Assembly (NCBI RefSeq): GCF_000732905.1
Contig: NZ_CP007588.1
Coordinates: forward strand, 620,001-684,000
From: Weissella tructae
GTDB lineage: Bacteria > Bacillota > Bacilli > Lactobacillales > Lactobacillaceae
Direction of reading: 5' to 3'
Length of the DNA stretch: 64,000 bases
The translations under genes were made by a program, and so were the position numbers. The notes below the pieces were generated by a model. It saw only the letters and a list, made by a program, of their open reading frames with translations. It had not been told where the DNA came from and ran no database searches. Shown here one piece after another: positions 34,588 through 43,252 of the stretch (positions are counted from its first letter, which is position 1; each line of letters begins with the position of its first letter).

Positions 34588-34782
34588 AACTCCCCCAAGT
34601 TTCAAACACATACATGCGCCTGATTATGCTTCCCCATATAACACTTTATATACTACTAAGCATACCCTAAAAAGGACGGTTTGTTGGCACCAACTGTTAA
34701 CATTTCAAGTAACGTTTCCTTTACATCCTCATTCCATCAGATTAATGAATACAATCGCACACGATAATTGCACAAAAAAGAC

Positions 34783-34812
34783 CTTACTATCTTAATCGTA
34801 GTAAGGTCTTTT
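34783..34812 (-). terminator. Terminator of the NADH oxidase gene
   Basis: AAAGACCTTACTA pairs with TAGTAAGGTCTTT; the minus strand continues with a T run. It lies about 25 bases after the stop of the oxidase gene. Confidence 0.9.
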
Positions 34813-34836
34813 TAACTGTTCTTCTTAAATCATGCG

Positions 34837-36183
34837 TTATTGTGCCCCACGTGCAGTTGTGACAGCTTTCAAAGCAACAGAAGAAATGTAATTCAATGGT
34901 TGATCAAAATTAGGTTGGAAGAAGAAGTCTGTCAACGCTAATTGTTCAATCGTCATATTGTTTTCAATTGCCAAAGAAACAACGTTTGCGGCTTGAGAGA
35001 TATCATGCTTTGACATAAATTCAGCCCCAATAATACGTCCTGTGGCCTTCTCCCACGTTAATGAACATTGTACCTTTTCCGTTGTCAACATAAAGTCAGG
35101 ACGGTAGTCTTCTTCAATTAATACCGTTTCTGCATCCAATCCCTTTACAGCGGCACTCACCTTGTTTAGTCCTGTTGACGCAAAAGCTAATTCATATAAT
35201 TCCACAGCTGATGTTGATTGTGTCCCGGGGTGTGCCAATGTTGGTGTCACAATATTACGACCAATCACCATTCCTTGACGAATCGCATTCGTAGCCAGTG
35301 GAATGTAGTCATATGATTGCGTAGGTGTTGAAAATACGGCACTTGCATCACCTGCTGAGAATACGCCTGCTACACTTGTTTCCATGTACTTATCAGTTAC
35401 AATGGCACCATTTCCCAACATATCCAATTGTCCTGCAAAAAGTTCAGTGTTAGGTGTAAATCCAATACTCAACACAGCCATGTCCGCTTCGTATGACCCT
35501 TGATCAGTGTTAACGATAATCCCTGTATCAGTATCTTCGAAACCAACAACCATTTCATTCAAGGCTAAGTCGACACCGTGTGAGATGAAGGCATCTTCAT
35601 ATACAGATGAGAATTCTTTGGACGCTGTACGTGACATTACACGATCTGTTGCGTCAATCAATGTCACTTCTTTTCCCTTGTGAGACAATTGTTCCGCCAA
35701 TTCAGCGCCAATGTATCCTGCCCCGATAACAACAACCTTTTTAATCTCTGGTGTGATTTCACGTAGGATATTAGCATCTGACCATGTCTTACTAAAGTAA
35801 ATCTTCTCACTGTCAATTCCTGGCAATGGTGGCACCACTGCTTTAGATCCTGTCGCAATGACAATCCTGTCAAATACTTCCGTTGTGATTTCACCAGTTA
35901 CTAAGTCTTTAATTTGTAGTGTCTTAGTCGCTAAATCCGCTTCTAAGACATCTGTTTGCATATGCATGTTAATTCCTTGTTCACGCATTGATTCTGGTGA
36001 TTCATAAAACATACGATTAGGATCAGAAACTTGATCACCTACCCATAGCGCAATTCCACATGACAAAAATGACACGTTATCATGGCGTTCAAAAACATGG
36101 ATATCTGCGTTCGGTTGTTCTGCTTTAATTGATTTTGCTGAGAACACACCTGCATGTGTACTTCCAATAACGGCTACTTTCAT
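34837..36183 (-). CDS. nox: NADH oxidase, water-forming (FAD/cysteine type)
   Basis: The 448-residue flavoprotein has an N-terminal FAD motif (VAVIGSTHAGVFSA), the redox cysteine in FLSCGIALWVG near residue 42, a central NAD motif (KVVVIGAGYIGAELAEQL) and a C-terminal dimerisation domain. The single cysteine, without a disulfide partner, marks the NADH oxidase/peroxidase/CoA-disulfide reductase group; in lactic acid bacteria with this layout the enzyme usually reduces oxygen to water and regenerates NAD. The ribosome site is GGAGG. Nearby inverted repeats (36250-36266 and 36351-36362) may be regulatory, perhaps for the TetR protein at 36505. Confidence 0.85.
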   Translation of the reverse strand: MKVAVIGSTHAGVFSAKSIKAEQPNADIHVFERHDNVSFLSCGIALWVGDQVSDPNRMFYESPESMREQGINMHMQTDVLEADLATKTLQIKDLVTGEITTEVFDRIVIATGSKAVVPPLPGIDSEKIYFSKTWSDANILREITPEIKKVVVIGAGYIGAELAEQLSHKGKEVTLIDATDRVMSRTASKEFSSVYEDAFISHGVDLALNEMVVGFEDTDTGIIVNTDQGSYEADMAVLSIGFTPNTELFAGQLDMLGNGAIVTDKYMETSVAGVFSAGDASAVFSTPTQSYDYIPLATNAIRQGMVIGRNIVTPTLAHPGTQSTSAVELYELAFASTGLNKVSAAVKGLDAETVLIEEDYRPDFMLTTEKVQCSLTWEKATGRIIGAEFMSKHDISQAANVVSLAIENNMTIEQLALTDFFFQPNFDQPLNYISSVALKAVTTARGAQ

Positions 36184-36249
36184 AATAGATCCTCCAATAA
36201 CATCTACGACGTTAACTAATTAATTGATAAATGAATACTATCACAAACT

Positions 36250-36266
36250 ACTTGTTTTTTACAAGT
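36250..36266. promoter_or_regulatory. Candidate operator in the nox promoter
   Basis: ACTTGT and ACAAGT are separated by five T residues, overlapping the probable -35 region of the nox promoter. It has the size of a TetR-type or redox-regulator site. The regulator is not known. Confidence 0.35.
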
Positions 36267-36465
36267 CACCGAAATATATTCGTATGACAAAAGACCCTTT
36301 AAAACACGATTATATCAATAGTTAAATCAAACTTAAACGAAAAAAGTAAAACGTTTAAACGTATTAAAAGTTTGTGAATTTTTTATTATTAAACAACAAC
36401 AAAGCCCCAACAATCAACTTTTAAAAGTTTTTAAAATTGTGATTTGAAATATTTTAAAAACCAAC

Positions 36466-36497
36466 AAAAAAGCGTAGACGACAACCGTCCACGCTTT
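36466..36497 (-). terminator. Terminator of the TetR-family regulator gene
   Basis: AAAGCGTAGACG pairs with CGTCCACGCTTT (one mismatch) with a T run on the minus strand. Confidence 0.82.
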
Positions 36498-36504
36498 AAA
36501 ATCA

Positions 36505-37011
36505 CTATGATAATAATTGATTAATTTTTTTATATGTTGTCTTAATTTCAGCTTCACGATCAGGATAAAGGAAGAAATTACGCATTAATCCGTGCGCGCT
36601 TTGCATCGCTAACCACCCTTTTGTTTCTGCCTCACTTGCATCCTCTCGTAGTAAACGCGGACGTAAAGATTGTGCAAAAGCTTCATCATGTAACGCTAAA
36701 AATTGCTCATTAATTTGGTAATACTTTTGTAGAAACTGGTACACTTTTGGTTGATTTTGGACCATTTGTACAATTGAGTCCAAATCGCGATGCACATGGA
36801 CATCACGCATGACTTGACTGAATACCCACTTATAGGCATCATTCAAATCTGTAAAGTACGTATAAAATGATCCACGAGATATGTCAGCACGTTTGATAAT
36901 ACGCGCCACTTGTGCATCCACAAGTGCATAGGTCGTGAATTCTTCCACTAAGGCGTCATACACTTGCTTTTGCTTAATGGCTTTTAAATTATCAAATGTT
37001 TTGGTTACCAT
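36505..37011 (-). CDS. TetR-family transcriptional regulator
   Basis: The 168-residue protein carries an N-terminal TetR helix-turn-helix: KQKQVYDALVEEFTTYALVD, then RIIKRADISRGSFYTYF with the typical RGSFYTYF recognition helix. The remaining helices would bind an unknown ligand. The ATG at 37011 has AGAGGAAG eight bases before it; the GTG at 37020 lies inside that site and is rejected. It is 19 bases after the YdcF-like gene, so the two form an operon. Its targets might include that operon or nox on the other side of the terminator. Confidence 0.85.
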   Translation of the reverse strand: MVTKTFDNLKAIKQKQVYDALVEEFTTYALVDAQVARIIKRADISRGSFYTYFTDLNDAYKWVFSQVMRDVHVHRDLDSIVQMVQNQPKVYQFLQKYYQINEQFLALHDEAFAQSLRPRLLREDASEAETKGWLAMQSAHGLMRNFFLYPDREAEIKTTYKKINQLLS

Positions 37012-37030
37012 TTGTGTCACTTCCTCTTTC

Positions 37031-38101
37031 TTACATCACCACAAAAATAATGTTAAAGATAATCAATGCGGTTAAACTAACTGCATGGAATAGCTTATGC
37101 CCTGACAACAAGGCAATGTATTCGCGTAATAGGGCATTATAGACAAAGTAACGACGTGTACGTGCGCCAATACCATCAATTGTTAACCCGGCGATACGTG
37201 CATTACCCGCTGCACGGAAAACATGATAATCACTTGTGGCAAAGATACCACCATCTAATGGTAGATCATTTGCTTCAACGATTTTTTTAGAGTAAATCAT
37301 ATTTTCTGTGGTTGTTTTAGATTCTTCTTCGGCAATTAACAAATCAGCTGGATACCCAGTGCTTAAAGCATATTCGCGCATTGCACGTCCTTCTGGAATA
37401 TCTTCATCCGGTCCTTGTCCACCAGATAGAATGATTAGTGGCTTTTCACCACCCTTATCTACTTGGCGTTGTGCAAACTTCAAAGCAACATCAATTCGAG
37501 ACTTTAGCAAGTTTGATAGCTCAGTACCGTTTAGTAACCCAGCACCCAAAACAATAATGTATTTTTGATCTAACTTTGGTCTAAATAAGACATAAAGTAA
37601 GAATGACATCGTAAAGTTAATCATCCAGAAGACGAAGTAACCAATAATAACACCACTAATAATGCGGATACCACCTGCGACCATGTAGTTTAAGTGTGCA
37701 TCAAACCAATTAAACAATAATGGTGACAATAGGACGTAAATCGCAATAATCAACGTTAATGAATTACTTAACGTGTGCGCTTCACGACGCCACACTAGAA
37801 TCGCGTTCCATAGGAGCAGCACTCCTAACATCGCAGAAATCGCTAAGATAATTAGTAAGACCACCAGCGCTAGCATGAACCACGCGCCAGTTAGTAATGG
37901 ATTACCAATAATAACGATTGATCCCGTCATACTAATCCCAAAACTCAACACCAATAGCGTTGCTAGTCCACCATTTAATAGACGTAACTTATTTGATTTA
38001 AAACTAAAATAAAGCATGACACCAATTACAGCTGTAATCCCCCACGCGATTAACATCGCTGGTCCGTACATCTGCATTGTATTTTGTATTTCTTCTACCA
38101 T
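37031..38101 (-). CDS. YdcF/ElyC-like DUF218 membrane protein
   Basis: The 356-residue protein has about six to seven N-terminal membrane helices (to residue 170), then a DUF218 domain: YIIVLGAGLLNGTELSNLL, LIILSGGQGPDEDIPEGRAM and EEESKTTTENMIYSKKI, ending with ATSDYHVFRAAGNARI. A last hydrophobic helix is at the C-terminus. The glycine-rich loops and E-S-T-T-E-N motif are family hallmarks; relatives such as ElyC/SanA influence envelope synthesis but their reaction is unsettled. The leader is GGGGGAGTT directly before ATG. It is followed by the TetR-type gene. Confidence 0.85.
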   Translation of the reverse strand: MVEEIQNTMQMYGPAMLIAWGITAVIGVMLYFSFKSNKLRLLNGGLATLLVLSFGISMTGSIVIIGNPLLTGAWFMLALVVLLIILAISAMLGVLLLWNAILVWRREAHTLSNSLTLIIAIYVLLSPLLFNWFDAHLNYMVAGGIRIISGVIIGYFVFWMINFTMSFLLYVLFRPKLDQKYIIVLGAGLLNGTELSNLLKSRIDVALKFAQRQVDKGGEKPLIILSGGQGPDEDIPEGRAMREYALSTGYPADLLIAEEESKTTTENMIYSKKIVEANDLPLDGGIFATSDYHVFRAAGNARIAGLTIDGIGARTRRYFVYNALLREYIALLSGHKLFHAVSLTALIIFNIIFVVM

Positions 38102-38222
38102 AACTCCCCCTGCTTTTCTAATCGTGTCTTTATTATACCTTAGACAAGGAACTCATATTCGAAAGATTCCACAAATTTCTGTCATTCTAATCATAGGTCG
38201 ACGACTTTTACACATAACTAAC

Positions 38223-38257
38223 AAAAAAACTTGATTATGAATCGTCATAATCAAGTT
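38223..38257. terminator. Terminator after the thiamine operon
   Basis: A perfect 13-base stem, AACTTGATTATGA with its complement and loop ATCG, has A runs on the left that become a T run on the minus strand, 30 bases after the tenA stop. Confidence 0.9.
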
Positions 38258-38285
38258 TCCTACTATATATAGTGACAGCTGGAAA

Positions 38286-38885
38286 TTACACAACACATTG
38301 TTCCCAAAAGTCATATTCATGTTGATACGCTTGTTCGTATACCTGTAAATCAGCGGGGGTAATTCGTGCTTCTGTACGACTCCCTTTGACTAATTCCACA
38401 ATCCCTTGACGGTAACGACTTACTTGTCCAATGTAGGCACTTTGTGTGTAGTAGTCAATCCATCCTTTGTATTCGTCAGATGTCTCACCATCGTTTTTCA
38501 TGCCCGCGGCCAATAGATAATAAGATTCTAGACATGGCAACATCACTAATACCTTCTGCAAGTCATCCCCAGTTTGCATAATTTCTTGGATATATCCAGT
38601 ATAGGCCTTACTAACATCCCCAATGACTTCCTGTTTCCATCCATCATTTGGCTTCAAAGCTTGATGCGCATCTGATTCATCAACAGATTGAACTTCAGAT
38701 AGTAAGCCTAAGCTGTCTAGAATACGATTGACCTCGTCAAATGCTGCGCCGAAGATTTCTAAATAATAGTGGTCTTGTGCCACATAGTAATTACGTTGGC
38801 GTTGCGTCAACGTATTGTATTGAATCCCCTGCACATATCGACATTGCGAAATGCGATCCATCCATTTATTTTGTATCTGTTCCAT
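38286..38885 (-). CDS. tenA: TenA family thiaminase II
   Basis: The 199-residue all-helical enzyme of the TenA/PQQC fold hydrolyses degraded thiamine (aminopyrimidines) for salvage. The conserved segments are YFVAQDHYYL-like YYVAQDHYYLEIFGAAF, and MLPCLESYYLLAAGM with the glutamate of the active site. The catalytic-type cysteine is in VMLPCLESY. It overlaps the end of thiE by 20 bases and is the last gene of the thiM-thiD-thiE-tenA operon. With no thiC or thiG here, the role is salvage of the pyrimidine unit. Confidence 0.88.
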   Translation of the reverse strand: MEQIQNKWMDRISQCRYVQGIQYNTLTQRQRNYYVAQDHYYLEIFGAAFDEVNRILDSLGLLSEVQSVDESDAHQALKPNDGWKQEVIGDVSKAYTGYIQEIMQTGDDLQKVLVMLPCLESYYLLAAGMKNDGETSDEYKGWIDYYTQSAYIGQVSRYRQGIVELVKGSRTEARITPADLQVYEQAYQHEYDFWEQCVV

Positions 38886-39540
38886 TACTCGTATTCTCCC
38901 AAATATGTGTCATTTCTGTCAGTGTCCGTGCTAAATCAGGTGCCTCTGTTAAGAGCGAAATCACCGCGACACCATCCAATCCAGCTGTTTTTAATTCGGC
39001 CATATTATCTAAAGAGATACCCCCAATCCCAACAATTGGTAAGCCTAGACGATTGACATCTAAATACGCCGGAATTGCGGGAACACCAATACTTGGTGTC
39101 GCGTCTTTTTTAGTCAACGTTGGATAAATTGGTCCCAATCCCAAATAATCTATGCGCGGATTTAACACATCCTGCATTTCTGTTAGCGTATTAATCGACA
39201 ATCCCACATACATATCCGTTGGAATCATTTGTAAAAAATCTTCCAACTTCATATCATTCTGACCAACATGAATACCGTCCGCTCCCACGGCCAATGCTAA
39301 TGCAACATCATCGTTAATAATGAATGGTACGCCTTGGTGCTTAGCGTAATCACGTAATTCTTGAACGTATGATACGCGTTCAGCTGAACTCTCCCAAGTC
39401 GTTCCCTTATCGCGGTATTGAAACGCCGTAATCCCACTCGCAATAATGTCTTTCATTCTCGTTAATGCGTCTGCTTTCGTTGTGTCCTTAAAATTCTGTG
39501 GACCGGCAATACCGTACAATGCCAAAATATTTCTGTTCAT
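38866..39540 (-). CDS. thiE: Thiamine-phosphate synthase
   Basis: The 224-residue TIM-barrel enzyme couples hydroxymethylpyrimidine diphosphate with thiazole phosphate. It shows FQYRDKGTTWESSA, the diphosphate-binding INDDVALALAVGADGIHVGQND, GLGPIYPTLTKKDA and VGIGGISLDNM. The start at 39540 (MNRNILALYGIAG) fits the family; an in-frame start at 39567 would overlap thiD and adds no conserved sequence. It works with ThiD and ThiM products in the same operon. Confidence 0.92.
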   Translation of the reverse strand: MNRNILALYGIAGPQNFKDTTKADALTRMKDIIASGITAFQYRDKGTTWESSAERVSYVQELRDYAKHQGVPFIINDDVALALAVGADGIHVGQNDMKLEDFLQMIPTDMYVGLSINTLTEMQDVLNPRIDYLGLGPIYPTLTKKDATPSIGVPAIPAYLDVNRLGLPIVGIGGISLDNMAELKTAGLDGVAVISLLTEAPDLARTLTEMTHIWENTSNGTDTK

Positions 39541-39548
39541 GCAAATGC

Positions 39549-40352
39549 CTATTCTTTCTCTGCCCATAAGTTCAAAGGCCCGTGCCCATGACCAACGTTA
39601 ATCCCCTGTTGAATCACCACTGACATATAATCGGTCGCCTGAGCTAAAATGTCTGGTAATTCCTGACCTTTAGCTAGATGCGCTGTAATAAAGGCAGACA
39701 ATGTATCACCGGTTCCATGCGTACGAATGGTTTCAAATCGTGGATTCGTGTACCAATAAATTTGACCAGCTTCGGTGTACAATAAATCAGCCACTGTATC
39801 TCCAGTCATATGACCACCTTTGATTAAGACATTCTTGACTCCCAATGCTTGAATCATTTCAGCCGCACGAAGCATATCTGCTTCATCATCTATGCGGATA
39901 CCAGTCATCACTTCTGCCTCAGCCGTATTAGGTGTGACTAAATAGGCAAAAGGTAATAGTTTATGGGTTAATAATTGAATTGCTTCATCAGATAATAACT
40001 TGGCACCACCTTTTGCCACCATTACTGGATCAATTACCAATGGTATCTCTGATACTTTCGGCAAATAATCTACCAGCGTTTGCACGACTTGTGCATCAAA
40101 TAAAGCGCCTGTCTTCATCGCCTTAATATCTAAGTCAGAAAACACCGCATCTAATTGTGCGACTAACAAATCCTTTTCTGTTGGTGCCAACGCTTGGACG
40201 CCATACGTATTTTGCGCCGTTACACCGGTAATCACCGTTGCCGCGTAAACATGCTCAAGAGCGAATAGTCTTGTGTCCGCATTCACCCCAGCACCACCAC
40301 TGGAATCAATTCCGGCAATAGTTAAAACTTGTGGAATTTCGGCTAATGCCAT
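39549..40352 (-). CDS. thiD: Hydroxymethylpyrimidine/phosphomethylpyrimidine kinase
   Basis: The 267-residue ribokinase-fold enzyme phosphorylates hydroxymethylpyrimidine twice. The start reads VLTIAGIDSSGGAGVNADTR, followed by VIDPVMVAKGGAKLLSD and the C-terminal anion-hole RTHGTGDTLSAFITA with the catalytic aspartate. It overlaps the thiM stop by 10 bases, with AAGGAG before its ATG. Confidence 0.94.
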   Translation of the reverse strand: MALAEIPQVLTIAGIDSSGGAGVNADTRLFALEHVYAATVITGVTAQNTYGVQALAPTEKDLLVAQLDAVFSDLDIKAMKTGALFDAQVVQTLVDYLPKVSEIPLVIDPVMVAKGGAKLLSDEAIQLLTHKLLPFAYLVTPNTAEAEVMTGIRIDDEADMLRAAEMIQALGVKNVLIKGGHMTGDTVADLLYTEAGQIYWYTNPRFETIRTHGTGDTLSAFITAHLAKGQELPDILAQATDYMSVVIQQGINVGHGHGPLNLWAEKE

Positions 40353-41122
40353 GTCATGACTCCTTCTGCTATGTCTGTATCTTGTAAGCGGTAAATGGCA
40401 TCAAAAAAAGCAGGCATATATGATCCTGGACGGTCATCACCAACAAGCGCCGTTGTATTTTGACCAGCCAATTTCATATTCAATGCAGCCACATAAGCTG
40501 CTTCAAATGGATCATCTGCCACACTCGCAAATGTCGCAACGACTGCACTCAACATATCCCCCGCACCCACATTCGTGGCTAATGCTGGGTTATTGTAGTC
40601 AATACTTACCGTTTGTGTCCCATCACTAATGACATCTACTGGTCCGGATTGTACAATAATCGCGCCTGTTGTTTGCGCTGCATTTTTGACGGTTGCGACA
40701 TTAATATCGTCGTCTAAGGCATCAATACCGGTTGCTTGACTTTCTTCATTGGCAAACCAGGCAATTTCCGCTGAGTTTCCACGGATGTAATCGAAATGGA
40801 CCGATTCTGCTAATTGTTGGACACAACGACTACGGTATGGCATGTGTACCGCGACAGGATCCAAAATAACCGGAATATGTAATTCATTTGCGCGGATTCC
40901 CGCTTTAATCATCGTACTTAATTGCTCATCAGTAATTGTCCCAATATTGATCACCAATGCTTTTGAAATCGCTAATAGTTCATCAGTTTCATGACTTGTT
41001 TCTGTGACTAACGGACTCCCACCCAACATACTTACCACATCTGCGACACGTTGAGGTGTCACAGAATTCGCCAAATTCAACACCAATGGCTTCTCTGTCT
41101 TAATCTTGTCGCGTAATTGCAT
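40343..41122 (-). CDS. thiM: Hydroxyethylthiazole kinase
   Basis: The 259-residue ribokinase-type enzyme phosphorylates the thiazole alcohol for salvage. The N-terminus has PLVLNLANSVTPQRVADV, the middle VILDPVAVHMPYRSR and the C-terminal NVGAGDMLSAVVATFA holds the catalytic aspartate. The ATG at 41122 has GGAGAAG close by. A longer reading from 41203 would translate through the riboswitch terminator and is rejected. First gene of the thiamine operon, regulated by the TPP riboswitch. Confidence 0.93.
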   Translation of the reverse strand: MQLRDKIKTEKPLVLNLANSVTPQRVADVVSMLGGSPLVTETSHETDELLAISKALVINIGTITDEQLSTMIKAGIRANELHIPVILDPVAVHMPYRSRCVQQLAESVHFDYIRGNSAEIAWFANEESQATGIDALDDDINVATVKNAAQTTGAIIVQSGPVDVISDGTQTVSIDYNNPALATNVGAGDMLSAVVATFASVADDPFEAAYVAALNMKLAGQNTTALVGDDRPGSYMPAFFDAIYRLQDTDIAEGVMTWH

Positions 41123-41137
41123 ATTCTTCTCCAATCG

Positions 41138-41190
41138 TAAAAAAAAGCTCAACCAGTCCCTACGCAAAAAAGTAGAGTCTGATTGAGCTA
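41138..41190 (-). terminator. Riboswitch-controlled terminator before thiM
   Basis: On the minus strand AGCTCAATCAGACTC pairs with GGGACTGGTTGAGCT and is followed by eight T residues, about 15 bases before the thiM start. TPP binding to the upstream aptamer would favour this hairpin and stop transcription. Confidence 0.85.
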
Positions 41191-41204
41191 GTCTAATAGT
41201 CATA

Positions 41205-41287
41205 TCAAATCGCTACTTTCCTCCGCAAGTTTTAGCTTGTTCAGGTTCAAAGGGTTTAAGTCTCAACCAATATGGTTCCCCTAGTAG
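41205..41287 (-). ncRNA. TPP (THI-box) riboswitch aptamer
   Basis: The minus strand carries the diagnostic TPP elements in order: AGGGGAACC near the start, GGTTGAGA, ACCCTTTGAACCTGA, an AGCTAAAACTTGCGG stem-loop and GGAGGAAAGTAGCG at the end. The TTTGAACCTGA block and the CTGAGA-like GGTTGAGA are the pyrimidine-sensing and diphosphate-sensing parts. It precedes thiM, with the terminator at 41138-41190 as expression platform. Confidence 0.95.
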
Positions 41288-41423
41288 TAAAAATATTCAA
41301 TTGTTTACCCGTCTAGCTTAGCATAGCCGAATATCTTTTAATAGTCATAAAATAAAATTTTAGCTGTACCATTCACTGGTGAATCGTTTTCTATGTTCTT
41401 AAAACCGCACCAGACTCACTCTA

Positions 41424-43079
41424 TTATTGCGCGTCGTTTAATTGAATAAACGCAAACTTTTCAAAATCAAAGAGACCTTGATCCGTAATCTTTAATGACG
41501 GAATAACGGGTAATGCCATAAATGACAACGTGATAAATGGATCAAATGTCACTGAACTAATCTCTTTAAAGGCAGCTTGTAACGTCTGATATTGTTCAGC
41601 CACTACTTCATACGGTTCATCTGACATTAGACCACCGATTGCCAAAGGTACGGCAACAACTGTCTCTGCATCAATGGCCACAACTAAACCACCATTCATT
41701 TCACGAAGTGTTTCAGCCACTTTCAACATCGCTGCATCATCCACACCAGCAATAATCACATTGTGTGAATCATGCGCAACTGTTGCCCCAATGGCTCCTT
41801 GCTTAAGATCTAAGCCACTAATAATACCCGTGGTTGCGCCTAAATCATGATAACGTTCCGCAACCATAATTTTTTGAAATTCTTGATTAGGCATAAACAT
41901 CCCATTATCCGTTGGAACAGATACATATTGATGGCTTGTTGTAATATGATTTGGTTCAATACCAATGACATGAACTTTGTCACTTGTAATTGGGACATCT
42001 AGATTTTGCTCAGTCAAAGTAAAGTTCAAAGGTGTACTTAATGGTTGAACGTCATTGGTTTTATTCACGCTATTATCGTTAATCCATTCCCCTGAAATCA
42101 TGGTTTGTGCAACCGAAAAGTCTTCTTTATCGTTAAAGACAATCACGTCAGCCGCATAGCCATCATTCAAAGCACCAACATTTTGTAGTCCTTCAGCTTG
42201 GGCTGCATTGTAACTAGCCATTGTTAGGACAATTTCTAACGGTAGTCCTTCAGCTAAAGCAATCGCTACACTTTCGTCAATTGATCCACGCGCAACAATG
42301 TCGCTAACTGTTTTATCATCCGTTGAAAAACTAAAGCGATGTTGATTTTGTGGTGTTACCGCTGGCAATAACGCACGTTCATCTTGTTCAACAGTCCCTT
42401 GGCGAATCAAAATGTGCATACCGGCCGCTAATCGGTCTTCTGCTTCAGCAACTGACGTCGCTTCATGATCAGATGTAATACCCGCTTGGCGATAAATCGC
42501 TAATTGTTCACGCGTCAAACCAGAACCATGTCCATCAATACGCTTGTTTAGGGCTTGTGCGTCGGCAATTTTTTGCATCATGTCCGATTCTTTCGCCGCT
42601 ACCGCAGGAAAATCCATCACCTCAGCCAAGCCATTTACACGAGCATGCGCATAAAACTCTTTTAGATCAGCGGCTTTTAAGGTCGCCCCTGCATGTTCAA
42701 AATCAACCGCTGGCACTGATGAAGGTAACATGAAGTAAAAGTTGGTTAAGCTAGCTTCTGCATCCGCCAACATAAATGAGATACCATCTTTACCAGCGAC
42801 ACTGGCTAATTCATGAGGATCTGCAATTCCCGTTGTGATGCCATGTGAGGCCAACAAACGACCTAATTCAGCGGGGCGTAACAAGCTACTTTCAATATGC
42901 AAATGCGCATCAATTAATCCCGGCGCAATGTAAGCACCTTTGGCATCATATGTCTCTGTTGCTTGCAAGACATCACTACGCCCACGGAACGCAATCTGCT
43001 TTCCGTCAATCCAAAGTTCTGTTTCTTCAAACGTTTGTGTGAATACATCCAATACGCGTGCATTAATAATGTGTAGCAT
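41424..43079 (-). CDS. ade: Adenine deaminase
   Basis: The 551-residue amidohydrolase converts adenine to hypoxanthine for purine salvage. It has the metal-binding LIDAHLHIESSLLRP and ADPHELASVAG, the RIDGHGSGLT and TSDHEATS histidine motifs, and FSTDDKTVSDIV, all typical of AdeC rather than the adenosine deaminase-type enzyme. The C-terminal half contains the DSHNVIIAG segment. The start follows AAGGTAACC. It is alone, between the thiamine operon and the LPxTG gene, and I see no purine riboswitch upstream. Confidence 0.93.
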   Translation of the reverse strand: MLHIINARVLDVFTQTFEETELWIDGKQIAFRGRSDVLQATETYDAKGAYIAPGLIDAHLHIESSLLRPAELGRLLASHGITTGIADPHELASVAGKDGISFMLADAEASLTNFYFMLPSSVPAVDFEHAGATLKAADLKEFYAHARVNGLAEVMDFPAVAAKESDMMQKIADAQALNKRIDGHGSGLTREQLAIYRQAGITSDHEATSVAEAEDRLAAGMHILIRQGTVEQDERALLPAVTPQNQHRFSFSTDDKTVSDIVARGSIDESVAIALAEGLPLEIVLTMASYNAAQAEGLQNVGALNDGYAADVIVFNDKEDFSVAQTMISGEWINDNSVNKTNDVQPLSTPLNFTLTEQNLDVPITSDKVHVIGIEPNHITTSHQYVSVPTDNGMFMPNQEFQKIMVAERYHDLGATTGIISGLDLKQGAIGATVAHDSHNVIIAGVDDAAMLKVAETLREMNGGLVVAIDAETVVAVPLAIGGLMSDEPYEVVAEQYQTLQAAFKEISSVTFDPFITLSFMALPVIPSLKITDQGLFDFEKFAFIQLNDAQ

Positions 43080-43173
43080 GAATGGTTACCTTCCATTATC
43101 TAAAATATAGTTATGATTAGAATTGTTAATTAGTATAGCGAACTCTTTGCGGAGTGTCATCTAAAATATAAAA

Positions 43174-43213
43174 GAAAAAGGAGATAAAAGCCGATGCTTC
43201 TATCTCCCTTTTT
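43174..43213 (-). terminator. Terminator of the LPxTG adhesin gene
   Basis: AAAAAGGAGATA pairs with TATCTCCCTTTTT with a T run on the minus strand, about 40 bases after the adhesin stop. Confidence 0.85.
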
Positions 43214-43252
43214 ATGAGTATTTGTACTGGTTTAATCAATAAACAAGAAAGT

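Larger units (their letters stand above)
36184..36504. other. Upstream region of nox with two palindromes
   Basis: About 320 bases, strongly AT-rich. It holds a candidate nox promoter on the minus strand (TTGTAA near 36261 and TAGTAT near 36238) overlapping the inverted repeat ACTTGT-N5-ACAAGT at 36250-36266. A perfect palindrome ACGTTTAAACGT is at 36351-36362, and the tetR-like gene's terminator is at 36466-36497. No gene is supported. Confidence 0.5.

Noticed and set aside
41123-41203. Upstream extension of thiM to an ATG at 41203
   Set aside because: It would translate through the riboswitch terminator; the ATG at 41122 has a proper ribosome site and begins the conserved sequence.
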